NCBI GenBank assembly: GCA_018266215.1
Contig: JAFEAV010000028.1
Span: 1 to 64,000, forward strand
Source: Cyanobacteria bacterium SZAS LIN-3
GTDB lineage: Bacteria > Cyanobacteriota > Vampirovibrionia > Obscuribacterales > Obscuribacteraceae
Reading direction: 5' to 3'
Length of the DNA stretch: 64,000 nt
The notes under the pieces were generated by a model that did no database searches, was not told the origin of the DNA, and worked only from the letters and a program-made list of their open reading frames with translations. This document shows positions 62,335 to 64,000 of this stretch, piece after piece (within the stretch, counting starts at the first letter, position 1; every line of letters begins with the position of its first letter). The translations under genes were made by a program, and so were the position numbers.

Positions 62335-62472
62335 TCAGTCAAAGTGGGAGATTTTAACACGTTCCCAATCTTTGGCTTGGCCCGTCTCAAGGTCAAATTC
62401 CATTTCAACGGAGAATGTGACGGTGGTCTTGCCTTCGGTACGAGAAAGCTTGAGCCCCTTGGTTGGCTGAGT
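62335..62472 (-). other. Open 45-codon frame directly after the higA TAG stop
   Basis: The higA frame stays open past TAG for 45 codons to a TGA at 62335-62337, reading in part KLSRTEGKTTVTFSVEMEF and ending KISHFD. It looks coding by amino acid composition, but no ATG, GTG or TTG lies near its beginning, so as a gene it would need readthrough or a lost start. It could be a remnant of a longer antitoxin or a fortuitous frame. Confidence 0.3.
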
Positions 62473-62796
62473 CTATTTTGCTTCTACAACATGAGTCTCG
62501 ATTTGAACATTGAGAGTTTTGCTCAGTGCTTTGAAGATTGCGGCAATATTGTTCATGCTGGGATTTCCGCGTTCTGAAAGCATGCGATGCAGGCTTTTCG
62601 ACGGCGCTGGAATAGCATTAGCCAGAGCCTCAAAGCCGATTGTGGCATTTACAAGGTCTCGAAGGATAAGACGTGCGGTCTCTGGTTCGCCATTGAGAAA
62701 TAATTCGCTTGCTTCGTCGAGCAGCGCTTTAGCAAAAGCTGGATCGTGGTTGACCCGTTCGACAATTGTTTCTTTGAAATCGCGTGTAAGTGCCAT
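62473..62796 (-). CDS. HigA-type XRE antitoxin
   Basis: A 107-aa antitoxin with a Cro/CI-like HTH in the second half (PAPSKSLHRMLSERGNPSMNN), preceded by the addiction-module antidote region RDFKETIVERVNHDPAFAKALL. It lies 5 bp after the toxin gene: toxin first, then antitoxin, the higBA order. The last residues are HVVEAK and the stop is TAG. The same frame stays open for another 45 codons after this stop. Confidence 0.85.
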   Translation of the reverse strand: MALTRDFKETIVERVNHDPAFAKALLDEASELFLNGEPETARLILRDLVNATIGFEALANAIPAPSKSLHRMLSERGNPSMNNIAAIFKALSKTLNVQIETHVVEAK

Positions 62797-62801
62797 TGCT
62801 G

Positions 62802-63161
62802 TTACCTTTCTTCTCTTTTCTTATGGGCTTTTTCTTCAGCCCTAATCCTGGCTTTTCGTTCTTTGTACTGCTGGTGCAACCGTTTTGCTTCTTGGATGTC
62901 TGCCTCCTGGCGCTTTTTTGTGCCGCCGCCGAAGAGCACGATAAGCTTGTCGCCATCTTTTGCCAGGTATATTCGATACCCTGGCCCCCAGTCTATTTTG
63001 TATTCGCCGATACCATCAAACCATTTGATGGCTGAGATAAGGCCGCGCTCCATACGAAGTTTGGCCGTGACGACCTTGGCGGCGGCTTCGGGATCTAGAC
63101 TGTCAAACCATTTTTTGTACGGGCTGGAGCCGTCTTCCAGGAGGTACTCTTGAATGTCCAC
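62802..63161 (-). CDS. RelE/ParE-family (HigB-like) toxin
   Basis: A 119-aa toxin of the phage Gp49-like/HigB addiction-module killer group. The core is [19 protein letters not shown], then [31 protein letters not shown] in part, and the C-terminal helix [15 protein letters not shown]. The R/Y/K residues of RelE-type nucleases are in YRIY and GTKKRQ. The C-terminus is more basic and longer than usual. The partner antitoxin follows. Confidence 0.85.
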   Translation of the reverse strand: MDIQEYLLEDGSSPYKKWFDSLDPEAAAKVVTAKLRMERGLISAIKWFDGIGEYKIDWGPGYRIYLAKDGDKLIVLFGGGTKKRQEADIQEAKRLHQQYKERKARIRAEEKAHKKREER

Positions 63162-63316
63162 TCTCGCATGGTAACGTATGTGTTACTATGCGTCAATGGT
63201 CAAACCGATGAGTGTAAATGCAAAGTCACTCAAATAAATGATTTGCAACCGGCAAATTCTAATGGCCTCGGTGAGCGTGCCACTAAGATAACCTATTCAA
63301 TGGCGCAATACCTGAA

Positions 63317-64000
63317 CTAATAACCGCGGTAGCGTCTGCCGCTGTTTACGGCTCTGACACCGGGTACGTTCTGCAGCGAGCCGTAGCGATCAACAGCGTA
63401 ACGGATGCCGGCGATCAGATTGTCTTCCGGATTGAAGATGTTCTTGTGTCCGGGCAGAGAGTAGGCGGCGAAGGTCGGTCCTATTGTCTGCATCAGGCCC
63501 TTGGACGGCGTGCCTTTTGCCGCGTTGGAGTCCCAGTTGTTGACGATGTTGGGGTTCCAGCTGCTTTCCTTTTGCACAATCAAATTGACCGCTGCGATGT
63601 TCGCCTCCGAAGCGGAGACCCCGGCTTTGGTGAGTGCGCCTTCGATCAGCTCACGTTTCTGTCCGGACGGAATCGTGCCTTCCGTTACCCGGTCTGCTCG
63701 TTGCTGGAACATAGCAACGTCATACAGTCTCTGACCTGCTGCGCTCAACTGTTGGCCTTCGGGCGATGACAGATCGGCAGCGGTCACGTCCTTGGGCGCT
63801 TTGCCCGAGAGCATGCCGGCGCTGATTGCACCAGGGTTGTCGCCAACCTTGTCCTTCAGCTGGCCCATCAAATGAGTGGCAATTGCTTCCTGCGCTTCTT
63901 TTGGCAGCAGATTTTGCACATCGCTCTTGGCGGGAGCCTGGCCCTGGTCCATCTTGTCGGCCATGCCCTTGAGCTTGGCGAGGAATTCAGGGTTCTTCAG
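63317..64000 (-). CDS. Partial SLT-type lytic transglycosylase-like protein, 5' end beyond window
   Basis: The frame is open to the window edge; an internal ATG at 63964 is only a possible start, and the segment LKNPEFLAKLKG before it continues the protein. Residues about 115-225 of the visible part form a goose-type/SLT domain: NLIVQKESSWNP (catalytic Glu in QKESSW), KGLMQTIGPTFAAY and NPEDNLIAGIRYAVDRYGS. The N-terminal visible part is helical and resembles phage tail or chaperone-like linker regions. Substrate is peptidoglycan, if active. Confidence 0.8.
   Translation of the reverse strand: MKNPEFLAKLKGMADKMDQGQAPAKSDVQNLLPKEAQEAIATHLMGQLKDKVGDNPGAISAGMLSGKAPKDVTAADLSSPEGQQLSAAGQRLYDVAMFQQRADRVTEGTIPSGQKRELIEGALTKAGVSASEANIAAVNLIVQKESSWNPNIVNNWDSNAAKGTPSKGLMQTIGPTFAAYSLPGHKNIFNPEDNLIAGIRYAVDRYGSLQNVPGVRAVNSGRRYRGY

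Noticed and set aside
1..64000. CRISPR array, IS element, prophage or rRNA operon
   Set aside because: No spaced direct repeats, no transposase or integrase motifs, no phage structural cluster and no rRNA-like sequence were seen; the SLT-like gene at the right edge alone does not make a prophage.

Overview
The window reads as chromosome of a diderm, non-photosynthetic relative of the cyanobacteria, most plausibly a Melainabacteria/Vampirovibrionia (Obscuribacterales-like) genome. This placement is an inference from gene content, not a database result. The clues are a SufR-type Fe-S regulator divergent from a suf operon (a cyanobacterial arrangement), an SLH plus coiled-coil envelope protein like the N-terminus of cyanobacterial porins, KdsA (Kdo, hence LPS and an outer membrane), a GatD-type peptidoglycan amidotransferase, a SufU scaffold, and many TPR proteins. 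Coding density is high, there are no insertion sequences, prophage or CRISPR arrays, and one tRNA gene (tRNA-Gln, TTG) is present.

Layout. 1-7.0 kb: a partial alpha/beta hydrolase, an exported TraB/GumN protein, a stand-alone MshEN-like protein, the secD-secF pair and a degenerate GGDEF protein. 7.1-12.8 kb: an amidohydrolase, then yceD-rpmF-plsX-fabD (ribosome and phospholipid/fatty-acid genes) converging on a saccharopine-dehydrogenase-like gene. 12.8-19.1 kb: a low-complexity exported protein, a GT2 glycosyltransferase, gatD, the SLH protein, an IMPase-family phosphatase, an orphan histidine kinase and a TPR protein. 19.1-26.4 kb: bL25, tRNA-Gln, recN, mrp, a TacA/TacT-like toxin-antitoxin locus whose toxin carries an in-frame amber codon, a kinesin-light-chain-type TPR protein and a nucleoside hydrolase.

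26.5-33.6 kb is the most coherent block: sufC-sufB-sufD-Rieske-sufS-sufU-DUF59 on the minus strand with sufR divergent upstream, a full Fe-S assembly pathway and its probable regulator. 33.6-38.7 kb holds pyruvate kinase, a GH57 branching enzyme, an AT-hook protein, DUF167 and kdsA. 38.7-43.1 kb holds exported or anchored proteins: a double-DTG aspartic-protease-like TPR protein, a TIM-barrel glycosidase-like protein and an exported dual-specificity phosphatase. 43.3-45.2 kb is an ECF sigma / zinc-finger anti-sigma / Spy-CpxP-like envelope-stress operon.

45.2-56.5 kb: a TPR/proline-rich protein, pxpA, a HEFVH putative metallopeptidase, a GAF-LuxR regulator, the five-gene membrane protein-DUF4129-DUF4350-MoxR-DUF58 operon and a Nudix hydrolase. 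56.6-60.6 kb: a GAF-GAF-HD-GYP protein in a probable operon with a two-TM protein and a three-repeat MshEN-like protein, a possible c-di-GMP module. 60.6-64 kb: a Hanks-type kinase with extracytoplasmic TPRs, a HigB/HigA-type toxin-antitoxin pair and a partial SLT-type lytic transglycosylase. Nothing here is clearly a wholly new system. The points most worth checking are the HD-GYP/MshEN operon, the degenerate GGDEF that keeps its I-site, the double-DTG protein, the amber-interrupted toxin, the SufR-linked hybrid suf operon and a 17-bp motif shared by two promoter regions.
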